The notes under the pieces were generated by a model. The model had not been told where the DNA came from, searched no databases, and saw only the letters and a list, made by a program, of their open reading frames with translations. A DNA stretch of 64,000 nucleotides from Aeromicrobium sp. Root236 (lineage in GTDB: Bacteria; Actinomycetota; Actinomycetes; Propionibacteriales; Nocardioidaceae). Within the stretch, counting starts at the first letter, position 1. Every line of letters starts with the position of its first letter. Below are positions 20,928 through 31,260 of the stretch, piece after piece. Where the stretch lies: NCBI RefSeq assembly GCF_001428805.1, contig NZ_LMIS01000001.1, positions 3,761,908 to 3,825,907 of the forward strand. The letters are read 5' to 3'. The translations under genes were made by a program, and so were the position numbers.

Positions 20928-21928
20928 GCCTCGCAGTCGTGGTCGCGGTCGCGATGTTCGCCGGGATCGTGCTGTACGCCTTGTTCGGCGGTGCGGACTT
21001 CGGCTCGGGCTTCTTCGACCTGACGGCGGGCGGGTCGGAGCGCGGCGGCGAGCTGCGGGTCCTGATCGACCACAGCATCGGGCCGGTGTGGGAGGCCAAC
21101 CACGTCTGGCTGATCTACATCCTGGTGATCTGGTGGACCGGCTTCCCGGAGACGTTCGCCGCCGCGACCACGACGCTCACGCTGCCCCTCGCGCTGGCGC
21201 TGGTCGGCATCGTGCTGCGCGGTGCCAGCTTCGCGTTCCGCAAGTACTCCGCGACGCTGGCCCAGGCGAGGCTCTTCGGCGCGGTGTTCGCCGGGTCGTC
21301 GCTGATCACGCCGTTCTTCCTGGGTGCGGCCGCCGGGGCGGTCGCGTCAGGTCGCGTACCCGCCGAGGGCAACGGCGACCAGCTCAGCTCGTGGCTGCAC
21401 CCGACGTCGCTGTTCGGCGGCCTGATCGCGGTGGGCACGTGCGCGTTCCTCGCCGGTGCCTTCCTGACCGCGGATGCCGCCCGCTCGGGTCACGGGACTC
21501 TGAGCGAGACGTTGCGAATCCGTACGATCGGAGTCGGCATCGTCACGGGCATCGTCGTGTTCGCGGCGCTCGTGCCGATCAAGCACGACTCGCCGACCCT
21601 GAGCGACCGCCTGCTGGGGCCAGCCGCGCCGCTGATCGTCGCCTCTGCCGCGGCCGGTCTGGCCACGCTCGTCCTGCTGTACCGCCGCCGGTTCGCACCC
21701 GCACGCGTCACGGCGGTCGCCGCGGTGGCCGCCGTCGTCGTCGGCTGGGGTGTCGCGCAGTACCCATGGATGCTGGTCGACCAGGTCAAGATCTCCGCCG
21801 CCGCAGGGGCCGACGCGACGCTCGCCGGACTGCTGGTCGTCGTCGGGCTCGCCGGTGTGATCGTGGTGCCCGCGCTGGCCTACCTGTTCTGGCTCACCCA
21901 GAGCGATCGGTGGACCGAGACCCACTGA
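20924..21928 (+). CDS. cydB: Cytochrome bd oxidase subunit II
   Basis: 334-aa membrane partner of CydA with about eight helices. It opens with a hydrophobic helix and LFGGADFGSGFFDL near residue 25, and PVWEANHVWLIYILVIWWTGFPE near 50 is the conserved CydB signature. The ATGA overlap with cydA fixes the start; the open frame further upstream lies inside cydA. No cydC/cydD exporter genes, often downstream in other actinobacteria, are present here; the next gene is the convergent valS. Confidence 0.92.
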   Translation: MSLAVVVAVAMFAGIVLYALFGGADFGSGFFDLTAGGSERGGELRVLIDHSIGPVWEANHVWLIYILVIWWTGFPETFAAATTTLTLPLALALVGIVLRGASFAFRKYSATLAQARLFGAVFAGSSLITPFFLGAAAGAVASGRVPAEGNGDQLSSWLHPTSLFGGLIAVGTCAFLAGAFLTADAARSGHGTLSETLRIRTIGVGIVTGIVVFAALVPIKHDSPTLSDRLLGPAAPLIVASAAAGLATLVLLYRRRFAPARVTAVAAVAAVVVGWGVAQYPWMLVDQVKISAAAGADATLAGLLVVVGLAGVIVVPALAYLFWLTQSDRWTETH

Positions 21929-21940
21929 CGGTCGGTCAGT
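21924..21940. terminator. Small bidirectional hairpin between cydB and valS
   Basis: ACTGAC (21924-21929) pairs with GTCAGT (21935-21940) across five bases. It spans both convergent stop codons, which are seven bases apart. Weak by stem length; proposed only because no other terminator is present. Confidence 0.4.
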
Positions 21941-24506
21941 CGACGAGCGCCGGGGTCGCCTCGACCGCGAAGCCGTCGACGGCTTCGTCGGCGACATAGG
22001 TCGGCTCCGCGACGACACGGCCCGCGGCGAGCACGTCACTGATCGCGAGCCGCACGAGGTCGAGCCGAGCCTTGGTCGCACTGATCGTGAGGGTGCTGAT
22101 CTCGGTCTTCTGGCTGACCTTGGCGGTCGACTTGGCACCGCGGATGTCGGCCAGGACCGACGCCGCCGAGCTCAGCAGAGCCGGGTCATGGCTGTCCGTC
22201 GCCAGGTCGACGTCGTTGACCGGCCATGCGGATCGGTGGATCGAGCCCTCCTGCCACCACGACCAGACCTCTTCGGTCACGTAGGGGAGGAACGGCGCGA
22301 GCAGGCGCAGCTGCACCGACAGGGCGAGCACGAACGCGCTCCGGGCCGACTGACCGGCAGCGTCGTCCCGCCGCGAGCGCTCCTTGACGAGCTCGAGGTA
22401 GTCGTCGCAGAAGTCCCAGAAGAACTTCTCAGCGACCTCGAGGGCCGTGGCGTAGTCGTACTCCTCGAACCGGGCCGTGGCCTCGTCGACGACGAGCCGC
22501 AGGCGGCTGAGCATCGCGAGGTCGATCGCCTCGGTCACGCGAGAGGGATCGAGGTCGCTCGCACCGGCGCCGAGTCCGTAGGCCTCCTCGGAGGCGAGCA
22601 CGAACTTGCTGGCGTTGAGGACCTTCATCGCGAGGCGGCGACCGACCTTCATCTGCGCCTCGTCGAACGGCGAGTCGGCGCCCGGGCGTGCACCGGCGGC
22701 GCGCCAGCGGACCGCGTCGGCGCCGTACTTGTCGAGGATCTCGTCGGGGACGACGACGTTGCCCTTGGACTTGCTCATCTTCTTGCGGTCGGGGTCGACG
22801 ACGAAGCCCGAGAGGGCGGCATGGGTCCACGGCGCGACACCGTGCTCGAGGTGTGCGCGCACGATCGACGAGAACAGCCAGGTGCGGATGATGTCGTGAC
22901 CCTGCGGTCGCAGGTCCATCGGGAACGTCCGCTCGAACAGGTCGGGGTCGCGCTCCCAGCCGCAGATGATCTGCGGCGTCAGCGACGAGGTCGCCCACGT
23001 GTCGAGGACGTCCGGGTCGGCGAGGAACCCTCCGGGCTCACCGCGCTGGGACTCGGTGAAGCCCGGCGGAACCTCGGACGACGGGTCCACCGGCAGGCTG
23101 GCCTCGTCGGCGAAGATGGGATCGTCGTAGTCGGGCTCACCGTCGGCGTCGAGGCGATACCAGACCGGGAACGGGATGCCGAAGAAGCGCTGGCGCGAGA
23201 CGAGCCAGTCGCCGTTGAGGCCTTCGATCCAGTTGGTCAGGCGCGACTGCATGTAGGCCGGCACCCAGTCGATCTCGTCGCCGCGGGCCACGAGCTTCTG
23301 GCGAAGGTCCGCGTCGCGTCCGCCGTTGGTGATGTACCACTGGCGGGTCGACACGATCTCGAGCGGCTTGTCGCCGCGCTCGTAGAAGTTGGCCATGCGC
23401 TGCGTGGGGGTCGGCTCGCCGTCGAGCTCGCCGGTCTCGCGGAGCGCGGCGACGACCGCCTCGCGGGCCGAGAACGTCGTCTTGCCGGCGATCTCCTCGT
23501 AGCGAGCGGCACCGTCACCGGTGATCCACGCGGGGGTCTCGCGCAGCACGCGGCCGTCGCGGCCGATGATCGTCCGGTTGGGCAGCTGCAGCTCGCGCCA
23601 CCACTGGACGTCGGTGAGGTCGCCGAACGTGCAGGACATCACGATGCCGGATCCCTTCTCGGGATCGGCGAGGGTGTGCGCCACGACAGGCACCTCGACG
23701 CCGTAGAGCGGGGACGTCACGGTGGTGCCGAACAGCGACTGGTAGCGCTCGTCGTCAGGGTGCGCGATCAGCGCGACGCAGGCCGCGATGAGCTCGGGGC
23801 GGGTCGTCTCGATGATCACGGGGGAGTCGCTGCCGTGGAACGCCACGCGGTGGTAGGCGCCGGGATACTCGCGGGCCTCGAGCTCTGCCTGGGCGACCGC
23901 GGTCTGGTAGGTGACGTCCCAGAGCGTCGGCGCGTCCTGCTGGTAGGCCTCGCCGCGCGCGACGTTGCGCAGGAAAGCGCGCTGCGAGACGACCTGGGAG
24001 GCGTTGCCGATCGTCGTGTACTGCTGCGACCAGTCGACGCTGAGTCCCAGCGTGCGCCAGAGCTGCTCGAAGACCTTCTCGTCCTCCTCGACGAGCTCGT
24101 TGCACAGCTCGACGAAGTTGCGCCGGCTGATCGGGATCTGGCGCTTGGCGTCGGGCTTCTCCGGAGCGGTGAAGTCGGGGTCGTACGGCAGGGACGGGTC
24201 GCAACGGACGCCGTAGAAGTTCTGGACCCGGCGCTCGGTCGGCAGGCCGTTGTCGTCCCAGCCCATCGGGTAGAAGACCTCTTTGCCGCGCATGCGCTGG
24301 TAGCGGGCGATGAGGTCGGTGTGCGTGTAGGAGAAGACGTGACCGACGTGCAGCGAGCCCGAGACGGTCGGCGGGGGAGTGTCGATCGAGTAGATCTCGT
24401 CGCGGCTCTTCGTACGGTCGAACGTGTAGGTGCCCAGCTCGGCCCAGCGGGCGGACCAGGTGGCCTCGAGGCCTTCGAGGACGGGCTTCTCCGGGACTGT
24501 GTTCAC
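21936..24506 (-). CDS. valS: Valyl-tRNA synthetase
   Basis: 856-aa class I aminoacyl-tRNA synthetase. The HIGH-type motif is [12 protein letters not shown] near residue 54, the large editing (CP1) insertion follows, and [10 protein letters not shown] lies near 575; the C-terminal anticodon-binding domain follows, but the coiled-coil tail seen in longer ValS is short or absent. I favour GTG 24506 ([12 protein letters not shown]) with a TAGACT -10-like box eight bases upstream on the coding strand; a TTG at 24515 would add three residues. Convergent with cydB. Confidence 0.93.
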   Translation of the reverse strand: MNTVPEKPVLEGLEATWSARWAELGTYTFDRTKSRDEIYSIDTPPPTVSGSLHVGHVFSYTHTDLIARYQRMRGKEVFYPMGWDDNGLPTERRVQNFYGVRCDPSLPYDPDFTAPEKPDAKRQIPISRRNFVELCNELVEEDEKVFEQLWRTLGLSVDWSQQYTTIGNASQVVSQRAFLRNVARGEAYQQDAPTLWDVTYQTAVAQAELEAREYPGAYHRVAFHGSDSPVIIETTRPELIAACVALIAHPDDERYQSLFGTTVTSPLYGVEVPVVAHTLADPEKGSGIVMSCTFGDLTDVQWWRELQLPNRTIIGRDGRVLRETPAWITGDGAARYEEIAGKTTFSAREAVVAALRETGELDGEPTPTQRMANFYERGDKPLEIVSTRQWYITNGGRDADLRQKLVARGDEIDWVPAYMQSRLTNWIEGLNGDWLVSRQRFFGIPFPVWYRLDADGEPDYDDPIFADEASLPVDPSSEVPPGFTESQRGEPGGFLADPDVLDTWATSSLTPQIICGWERDPDLFERTFPMDLRPQGHDIIRTWLFSSIVRAHLEHGVAPWTHAALSGFVVDPDRKKMSKSKGNVVVPDEILDKYGADAVRWRAAGARPGADSPFDEAQMKVGRRLAMKVLNASKFVLASEEAYGLGAGASDLDPSRVTEAIDLAMLSRLRLVVDEATARFEEYDYATALEVAEKFFWDFCDDYLELVKERSRRDDAAGQSARSAFVLALSVQLRLLAPFLPYVTEEVWSWWQEGSIHRSAWPVNDVDLATDSHDPALLSSAASVLADIRGAKSTAKVSQKTEISTLTISATKARLDLVRLAISDVLAAGRVVAEPTYVADEAVDGFAVEATPALVD

Positions 24507-24546
24507 AGCAGGCAAGTCTATGTGCGACGGGTCGACGCTCAGGCAT

Positions 24547-24585
24547 CGGCGTCGCGGGCCACCGTGGTGGTGACCCGCGACGCCG
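24547..24585 (-). terminator. Strong hairpin after the MMPL gene
   Basis: A 12-bp stem CGGCGTCGCGGG / CCCGCGACGCCG (24547-24558 with 24574-24585) is extended by an inner CCACC/GGTGG arm. It lies between the MMPL stop and the valS start on the minus strand and so separates the two transcripts. No U tract. Confidence 0.75.
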
Positions 24586-24596
24586 ACAACCGGAAC

Positions 24597-26714
24597 CTAG
24601 GCGTCGACCTTGGCGTAGACGGCGTCGTCACCGGGCTGGGCGATCTCGACGTCGTCCTTCTTGGCCAGCTGGCTGGGCCACCAGATGTGCCGGCCGATGT
24701 CGAGGTTGAGCGCGGTCACGAGCACCGAACGAACGATGATCGTGTCGAGCAGCACGCCAACTGCGACCACGAATCCCAGCTCGGCGAGGAACACCACGGG
24801 GATCGAGCCCAGGACGGCGAACGTACCGGCCAGCACGAGACCAGCCGACGTGATCACGCCACCGGTGGCACCCAACCCGATCAGTGCTCCGCGGCGCGTG
24901 CCGTTCTGCAACGACTCCTCCCTGACTCTCGTCATGAGGAAGATGTTGTAGTCGATGCCGAGCGCCACCAGGAACACGAACGCGAACAGCGGGAAGGACG
25001 AGTCCGCCCCGGCGAAGTCGAACACGTGCTTGAACACCAGGGCACCGATGCCCAGGGCCGCACCGAACGACAGCACGACCGTGACGAGCAGGATCAGCGG
25101 CGCGGCGAGAGCCCGCAGCAGGAGCGCCAGGATGATGAACACCGCGATCAGGACGATCGGGATGATCAGCTTGTTGTCGGCCGACGAGGCCTCCTGGACG
25201 TCCTTGTTGATCGCCGTGTTGCCACCGACCAGGGCGTCGGCGCCCGGCACCTTGTGCACCGCGTCGCGGACCCGGTCGACCGTGTCGAACGCCGTGGTCG
25301 AGTCGGGCGACGAGGTCAGCGTGCCCTCGAGGTAGGCGACACCCTTGGCATCCCCCTTGACCTCGACGCTCGCCGGGTCGATCCCCTTGACCGATGCGAA
25401 TGCCGTCTTGACGGCATCTGCGTGGTCAGCCTTGGTGATGACCGCAACGGGAGAGCCTGCCCCACCGTCGTAGTGCTTCGCCAGCTCCTTGTCGGCCGTG
25501 ATCGACGGCTGCGTCTTGGTGAAGCTGTCCTCGTTGGTCAGGCCGTTGGCGTCGAGCTGGAAGACCCCCAGGGAGAACGCACCGAGCACCAGGGCGGTGA
25601 CGATCCAGACGAAGCGGGGCTTCTTGGCGATGCGACGGCCCACCCGGCCCCAGATGCCGGACTCGTTGCGCTCAGGGTCACCGAAGTGCGGGATGAACGG
25701 CCAGAACACCCAACGGCCGAAGATCACGAGCAGCGCCGGCAGCAGCACCATCATCATGAGCAGCGCCACGACGATGCCCGCCGCGGTCACGGGACCGAGG
25801 CTGCTGGTGGAGTTCATCTGGGCGAAGATCAGGCAGAGCAGGCCGATGATCACGGTGGCACCACTGGCGATGATGGCCGGACCCGCGCGGTGCAGCGCAT
25901 GCGCCATCGCCTCGTGGTGGTCCTGGTAGTGCCGCAACTCCTCGCGATAGCGAGCCACGAGCAACAAGGCGTAGTCGATGCCGGCACCCAACGTCAGGAT
26001 GCTGAGGATGGCCGCGCTCTGGCCGTTGACGGTGAGCCCGAAGCCCTTGGCCAGCACGTAGACGACTCCTTGAGCAGTCAGCACGCTGGCGACACCACAG
26101 ATCAGCGGGATCAGCCACAGCACGGGGCTGCGATAGGTCAGCAGCAACAGGATGATGACCACGCCGACGGCGGACGCGAGCAGAATACCGTCGATGCCCT
26201 CGAACGCCTTGGCCTGGTCGGCACCGAGCGCGGCCGGGCCGGCGATCTTGACGTCGAGCCCACCGGTGTTCTTGTCGGCGACGTCACGGATGTCCTCGAC
26301 CGCGTCGGGAAGCTTGTCCCAGCCGTCGTCGCCCATCTTGATCGTGGGGATGACCTGGAGCGCCTTGCCGTCCTTGGAGGGGATGGGGCCGACCACGTCG
26401 TCGCCGACGAGCTTGACGTCCTTGAACGCCTCGGCGTCGGCCTTGGCCTTGGCCAGGTCGGCCGGCGTGATGCCCGAGTCACGGACGTAGAGCACGACGG
26501 CAGGAGCGCTGTCCGGGTCGGAGAACGCTGTGGACTTGTTGATGACCTTGGTCGACTCGGCGTCGCCGGGCAGCCACGCAGCGATGTCGTTCTGCTGGAC
26601 GCTGGTGAGCTTGAATCCCAGCATGGCCATTCCGATGATGAAGACGAGTGCCACGCCGAGCGTGACCCATTTGGCCCAGCGGTGGGCGATCCAGCCCGCG
26701 ATCTGGCGGTTCAT
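24597..26714 (-). CDS. MMPL/RND family membrane transporter
   Basis: 705-aa integral membrane exporter of the MMPL (MmpL-like RND) type: one N-terminal helix (about residues 15-38), an extracytoplasmic domain, a block of five helices, a central cytoplasmic loop, then the second extracytoplasmic domain and C-terminal helix block (~500-680). The GxxxDY-type motifs expected for proton relay appear as GAGIDYALLLVARYREEL and LGIDYNIFLMTRVREE. Cargo is unknown; relatives export lipids or drugs. ATG 26714 has GAGGAG six bases upstream, which rules out the longer frame from 26756. Confidence 0.88.
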   Translation of the reverse strand: MNRQIAGWIAHRWAKWVTLGVALVFIIGMAMLGFKLTSVQQNDIAAWLPGDAESTKVINKSTAFSDPDSAPAVVLYVRDSGITPADLAKAKADAEAFKDVKLVGDDVVGPIPSKDGKALQVIPTIKMGDDGWDKLPDAVEDIRDVADKNTGGLDVKIAGPAALGADQAKAFEGIDGILLASAVGVVIILLLLTYRSPVLWLIPLICGVASVLTAQGVVYVLAKGFGLTVNGQSAAILSILTLGAGIDYALLLVARYREELRHYQDHHEAMAHALHRAGPAIIASGATVIIGLLCLIFAQMNSTSSLGPVTAAGIVVALLMMMVLLPALLVIFGRWVFWPFIPHFGDPERNESGIWGRVGRRIAKKPRFVWIVTALVLGAFSLGVFQLDANGLTNEDSFTKTQPSITADKELAKHYDGGAGSPVAVITKADHADAVKTAFASVKGIDPASVEVKGDAKGVAYLEGTLTSSPDSTTAFDTVDRVRDAVHKVPGADALVGGNTAINKDVQEASSADNKLIIPIVLIAVFIILALLLRALAAPLILLVTVVLSFGAALGIGALVFKHVFDFAGADSSFPLFAFVFLVALGIDYNIFLMTRVREESLQNGTRRGALIGLGATGGVITSAGLVLAGTFAVLGSIPVVFLAELGFVVAVGVLLDTIIVRSVLVTALNLDIGRHIWWPSQLAKKDDVEIAQPGDDAVYAKVDA

Positions 26715-26732
26715 GAAATTCTCCTCGGGTGA

Positions 26733-26749
26733 GCGTCCGATCGGGACGC
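26733..26749. promoter_or_regulatory. Inverted repeat in the MMPL-folC divergent spacer
   Basis: GCGTCC (26733-26738) and GGACGC (26744-26749) flank GATCG, about 20 bp upstream of the MMPL start. Size and place suit a TetR-type operator or a short leader hairpin. No TetR gene is beside it, so the assignment is tentative. Confidence 0.35.
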
Positions 26750-26845
26750 GAGACACGGTGACAACATCATGACGTAATGCACCGACAAATGTGACATAGG
26801 TGGTGCCCCTGATCGTCCCCTGATGTCCTGCGACAATGGTCGACG

Positions 26846-28183
26846 ATGACTGTCACCTACGCGGAGGTCGAGCGCGCGCTCCTCGGCCGGTGGCCCGAGA
26901 CACGTCTCGAGCCGTCCCTCGACCGGATCGCCGCGATCTGCCGACTCCTCGGAGATCCGCAGCGCGCCTACCCGGTCATCCACCTCACCGGCACCAACGG
27001 CAAGACCTCGACGAGCCGCATGGTCGACACGTTGCTGCGTGCCCTCGACCTGCGCACGGGGCGCTTCACGAGTCCCCACCTGCAGTCGATGACCGAACGC
27101 ATCTGCCTCGACGGCGTGCCGCTGTCCGAGGAGCTGTTCGTCGACGCGTTCGCCGATGTCGCGGCGTACGCCCAGATCGTCGACGACTCATCGGAGCACC
27201 CGTTGTCCTACTTCGAGATGATCACCGCCATGGCGTTCGCGGCCTTCGCCGACGCGCCGGTGGACGCCGCGGTCATCGAGGTCGGGATGGGCGGGTCGTG
27301 GGACGCGACCAACGTCGCCGACGGCCAGGTCGCGGTGATCACGCCGATCGGCGTCGACCACGAGCGCTACCTCGGCGATCGTCCGGAGATCATCGCGGTC
27401 GAGAAGGCCGGCATCATCAAGCCCGGGTCCCACGCCGTCATCGCGCAGCAGGAGGACGCCGTCATGGACGTCCTGATGCGTCGCGCGGTCGACGTCGGCG
27501 CGATCGCGCTGCGTGAGGGCGTCGACTTCGGCGTCAACCACCGCACGACGGCGGTCGGTGGCCAGCAGATCGACCTGCAGGGCGTCGCGGCGGCCTACTC
27601 CGACATCTTCCTGCCGCTGCACGGTGCGCACCAGGCGCACAACGCGGCGTACGCGCTGGCGGCCGTCGAGGCGTTCACCGGTACCAAGGAGCTCGACCCC
27701 GACCTCGTGCGCGAGGCGTTCGCGCAGGTCACCTCTCCGGGCCGGCTCGAGGTCGTACGTCGCAGCCCCACCGTGCTGCTCGATGCCGCGCACAACCCGC
27801 ACGGTGCCCGGGCGACCGTCGAGGCGGTGCAGGACGCGTTCACGTTCAGCCCCTTGATCGGTGTCGTCGGCGTCATGGCCGACAAGGACGTCGAGGAGAT
27901 GCTGCGCACGTTCGAGCCCGTCATGGCCGAGATCGTATGCACCCAGAACAGCCAGCCCCGCTCGATGCCCGCAGCAGAGCTGGCCGAGATGGCTGAGGAC
28001 ATCTTCGGCGCCGAACGGGTCATCCGTGAGTCGCGGCTCGACGACGCGATCGAGCGCGCCGTGGCCATGGCCGACTCCGCCGAGGGCAACGAGGACGCGA
28101 TCGGCAGCGGCGGCGTGCTGGTCACCGGCTCGGTCATCACGGTCGGGGAGGCGCGCGTGCTGTTCGGGGGAACGCCTTCATGA
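26846..28183 (+). CDS. folC: Folylpolyglutamate synthase / dihydrofolate synthase
   Basis: 445-aa Mur-ligase-type enzyme that adds glutamates to folates and probably also makes dihydrofolate from dihydropteroate. The P-loop HLTGTNGKTSTSR is near residue 47, the ALR-type EVGMGGSWDATNV near 150 and the C-terminal ligase domain holds DAAHNPHGARATVEAV near 318. It starts close to a GACAAT box (26832-26837) eight bases upstream and overlaps the DUF4233 gene by four bases, an arrangement common in actinobacteria. Confidence 0.92.
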   Translation: MTVTYAEVERALLGRWPETRLEPSLDRIAAICRLLGDPQRAYPVIHLTGTNGKTSTSRMVDTLLRALDLRTGRFTSPHLQSMTERICLDGVPLSEELFVDAFADVAAYAQIVDDSSEHPLSYFEMITAMAFAAFADAPVDAAVIEVGMGGSWDATNVADGQVAVITPIGVDHERYLGDRPEIIAVEKAGIIKPGSHAVIAQQEDAVMDVLMRRAVDVGAIALREGVDFGVNHRTTAVGGQQIDLQGVAAAYSDIFLPLHGAHQAHNAAYALAAVEAFTGTKELDPDLVREAFAQVTSPGRLEVVRRSPTVLLDAAHNPHGARATVEAVQDAFTFSPLIGVVGVMADKDVEEMLRTFEPVMAEIVCTQNSQPRSMPAAELAEMAEDIFGAERVIRESRLDDAIERAVAMADSAEGNEDAIGSGGVLVTGSVITVGEARVLFGGTPS

Positions 28184-28521
28184 GGGGGATGTGCTCGGCG
28201 ATGCTGACGCTCGAGGCCGTCATTCTCGCGCTCGCCGTCCCAGTGATGATCTCGGTCGAGGACGTCAGCAAGCCCTTGGCGCTGGTCTCGGGCCTGGGGC
28301 TCGCGCTCCTCTGCATCCTGACCGCAGGCGCGTTGCGTCGCCCCCAGGCGTACGTCGTGGGGCACGCGATCCAGGTCGGCGCGATCGCGCTCGGCTTCCT
28401 CGTCACGGTGATGTTCTTCGTCGGCGCGATCTTCGCGGCGCTGTGGTTCGGCGCGTTCTTCGTGGGCCGCCGCATCGAGGAGGACAAGGCTCGCTGGGCC
28501 CGGGAGGCCGGCGACGCCTGA
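28180..28521 (+). CDS. DUF4233 family small membrane protein
   Basis: 113-aa protein with four hydrophobic helices (about residues 7-24, 32-50, 60-80 and 82-95) and a charged C-terminal tail (RRIEEDKARWAREAGDA). It matches the DUF4233 proteins that follow folC in many actinobacteria. Function is unknown; constant linkage and the ATGA overlap with folC suggest co-expression rather than a proven role in folate metabolism. Confidence 0.82.
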   Translation: MRGMCSAMLTLEAVILALAVPVMISVEDVSKPLALVSGLGLALLCILTAGALRRPQAYVVGHAIQVGAIALGFLVTVMFFVGAIFAALWFGAFFVGRRIEEDKARWAREAGDA

Positions 28522-28561
28522 GGCGTGTCAGACACCTCCCTCCCGCGCTAGTGTCGAGGTC

Positions 28562-29188
28562 ATGGTGCGCGTTCTGGCGGTCGCCGACGAGGAGGTGCCC
28601 GCGATGGAGTCGCGGGTGCGTGACCTGCACGTCGACCTGGTGCTCGCCGCGGGTGACCTGCCGTGGGGCTACCTGGAGTCGCTGATCGCGCTCGTCGACG
28701 CGCCGGCGGTCTACGTGCCCGGCAACCACGATCCCAGCACAGCCGGCGGCAAGGGCCCCCGTGGCTTCGTCGATCTCGATGGCCGGGTCGCCACGGTCGG
28801 CGGGCTGCGCATTGCCGGGCTGGGTGGCTGCGTCGTCTACAACCACGGCCCGCACCAGTACACGCAGAAGGAGTACGACCGGCGTGCCGGCAAGCTGCTC
28901 AAGGCGGCCCGGGCCGCGGGTCCCGTCGATGTCCTGTTGACGCACGCACCGCCGCTCGGCCTCGGCGACGAGCCCGATGGCCCGCACGTCGGCATCTCGG
29001 CGCTCGTCGGAGTCCTTGAGACGTTGCAGCCGGCGTGGCACCTGCACGGCCACATCCATCCGTACGGGATGCACAAGCCCGATCGCGAGCTCGGCCCCAC
29101 GACGATCCGCAACGTCATCCCGTGGCAGGTCATCGAGATCGAGTCGGCGTCGGCTCCGGCAGCCTCCGGACCCGGGAGGCGGGGCTGA
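28562..29188 (+). CDS. Calcineurin-like metallophosphoesterase
   Basis: 208-aa two-metal phosphoesterase of small size. The visible metal-site motifs are AAGDLPWGYLE (near 33), VPGNHDPS (near 54), LLTHAPP (near 128) and LHGHIHP (near 161). The usual first DxH motif is replaced by ADEE at the N terminus, a variation shared by many short actinobacterial members, so the metal set may differ. Substrate unknown. ATG 28562 lies seven bases after TAGTGT (28549-28554), suggesting a leaderless transcript that continues into the ParB-fold gene one base later. Confidence 0.82.
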   Translation: MVRVLAVADEEVPAMESRVRDLHVDLVLAAGDLPWGYLESLIALVDAPAVYVPGNHDPSTAGGKGPRGFVDLDGRVATVGGLRIAGLGGCVVYNHGPHQYTQKEYDRRAGKLLKAARAAGPVDVLLTHAPPLGLGDEPDGPHVGISALVGVLETLQPAWHLHGHIHPYGMHKPDRELGPTTIRNVIPWQVIEIESASAPAASGPGRRG

Positions 29189-29189
29189 C

Positions 29190-30044
29190 ATGATGCGCGA
29201 CTCCGGCTCGCCGCGCGTGGATGCCGAGAGCGACTTCATGCGCGCCCGGCGGCACCAGTTCCTCTCGGGACTGGCGGCACGGCTGCGCAACGACACTGAC
29301 GACGTCGTCCAGTCCCTGTCGTTCGACGAGGTCGTCGAGGCCCTCGGCCGGCGCGCCGAGAACTACCTCGGCATCAAGGTCATCCCGCTCGACGCGATCG
29401 TCGGCTCGGTCGACAAGATGCGCGACTTCGACCGCCGGTTCCGCCCGACGTCGGCGGTCAGCCGTCAGCGCTGGGAGCGACTGTCACGTGCCAGCCGCAC
29501 CGGCGAGGTCATCCCGCCGATCGACGTCTACCAGATCGGCGACTACTACTTCGTGCGCGACGGGCACCACCGCGTCTCGGTCGCTCGCAGCCTCAAGCTC
29601 GAGGTGATCGAGGCACGGGTCACTGCGATCGAGACGTTCCTGGCACCGGTCGGCATCGCCGCGCGGTCAGACCTCGAGCTCAAGTACTGGCGCCGGCTCA
29701 TGCTGCAGCGCGTCCCGTTCACGGGCGAGGCCCGCGCCGCGGTCGCGGTCGACGACCCGTTCGCGTACGGGGTGCTCGCCGAGACGGTCGAGGCGTGGGC
29801 GACCCGCACGATGCATGCCGAGGGTGCCTACATGGACAAGCGGACCATGGCGGCGCGCTGGTACGCCGAGGAGTTCGCGCCGGTCGTGCAGCTGATCGAG
29901 GAGGCCGGCGTGCGTGGCGAGGACGAGCGCCCCGCCGAGGCCTACCTGCGGGTCGCGGGGGAGCGCTATCGGCTGATCCGCGACCACGCCTGGGACGCCG
30001 AGATCATGGACGCGGTCCGCCGCAAGGGCAAGAAGCGCCGCTGA
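29190..30044 (+). CDS. ParB/Srx-fold protein
   Basis: 284-aa protein with a ParB-like N-terminal nucleotide-binding fold: IPPIDVYQIGDYYFVRDGHHRVSVARSLK near residues 108-138 carries the GHHR motif that corresponds to ParB GxRR/GHRR box and could bind CTP/ATP. It lacks a ParB central helix-turn-helix that I can recognise and is not near an origin or a parA gene, so it is not the chromosomal ParB. The basic tail (RRKGKKRR) may contact nucleic acid. It starts two bases after the phosphoesterase stop, which suggests a functional pair. ATG 29193 is an alternative start. Confidence 0.7.
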   Translation: MMRDSGSPRVDAESDFMRARRHQFLSGLAARLRNDTDDVVQSLSFDEVVEALGRRAENYLGIKVIPLDAIVGSVDKMRDFDRRFRPTSAVSRQRWERLSRASRTGEVIPPIDVYQIGDYYFVRDGHHRVSVARSLKLEVIEARVTAIETFLAPVGIAARSDLELKYWRRLMLQRVPFTGEARAAVAVDDPFAYGVLAETVEAWATRTMHAEGAYMDKRTMAARWYAEEFAPVVQLIEEAGVRGEDERPAEAYLRVAGERYRLIRDHAWDAEIMDAVRRKGKKRR

Positions 30045-30050
30045 GTCCTC

Positions 30051-30082
30051 TCGACGGGCTCAAGGATCCTTGAGCCCGTCGA
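30051..30082. terminator. Perfect 32-bp palindrome, bidirectional terminator / repeat-family element
   Basis: Arms of 16 bp (TCGACGGGCTCAAGGA and its exact complement) lie between two convergent genes, starting six bases after the upstream stop. A related half-site occurs at 62539-62553, so this is likely one member of a dispersed palindromic family that also works as a terminator. Confidence 0.7.
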
Positions 30083-30093
30083 AATGACGACAG

Positions 30094-31257
<1,164 letters not shown>

Positions 31258-31260
31258 GGA

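Noticed and set aside
22188-26732. Very long open frame (over 1500 codons) on the plus strand antisense to valS and the MMPL gene
   Set aside because: It is a GC-bias artefact: low-complexity Arg/Asp/Val-rich translation with no recognisable motif, opposite two clear genes and their intergenic terminator.
29190-30044. Chromosome partitioning ParB
   Set aside because: No parA, no parS-like sites and no helix-turn-helix core; only the N-terminal fold is similar.
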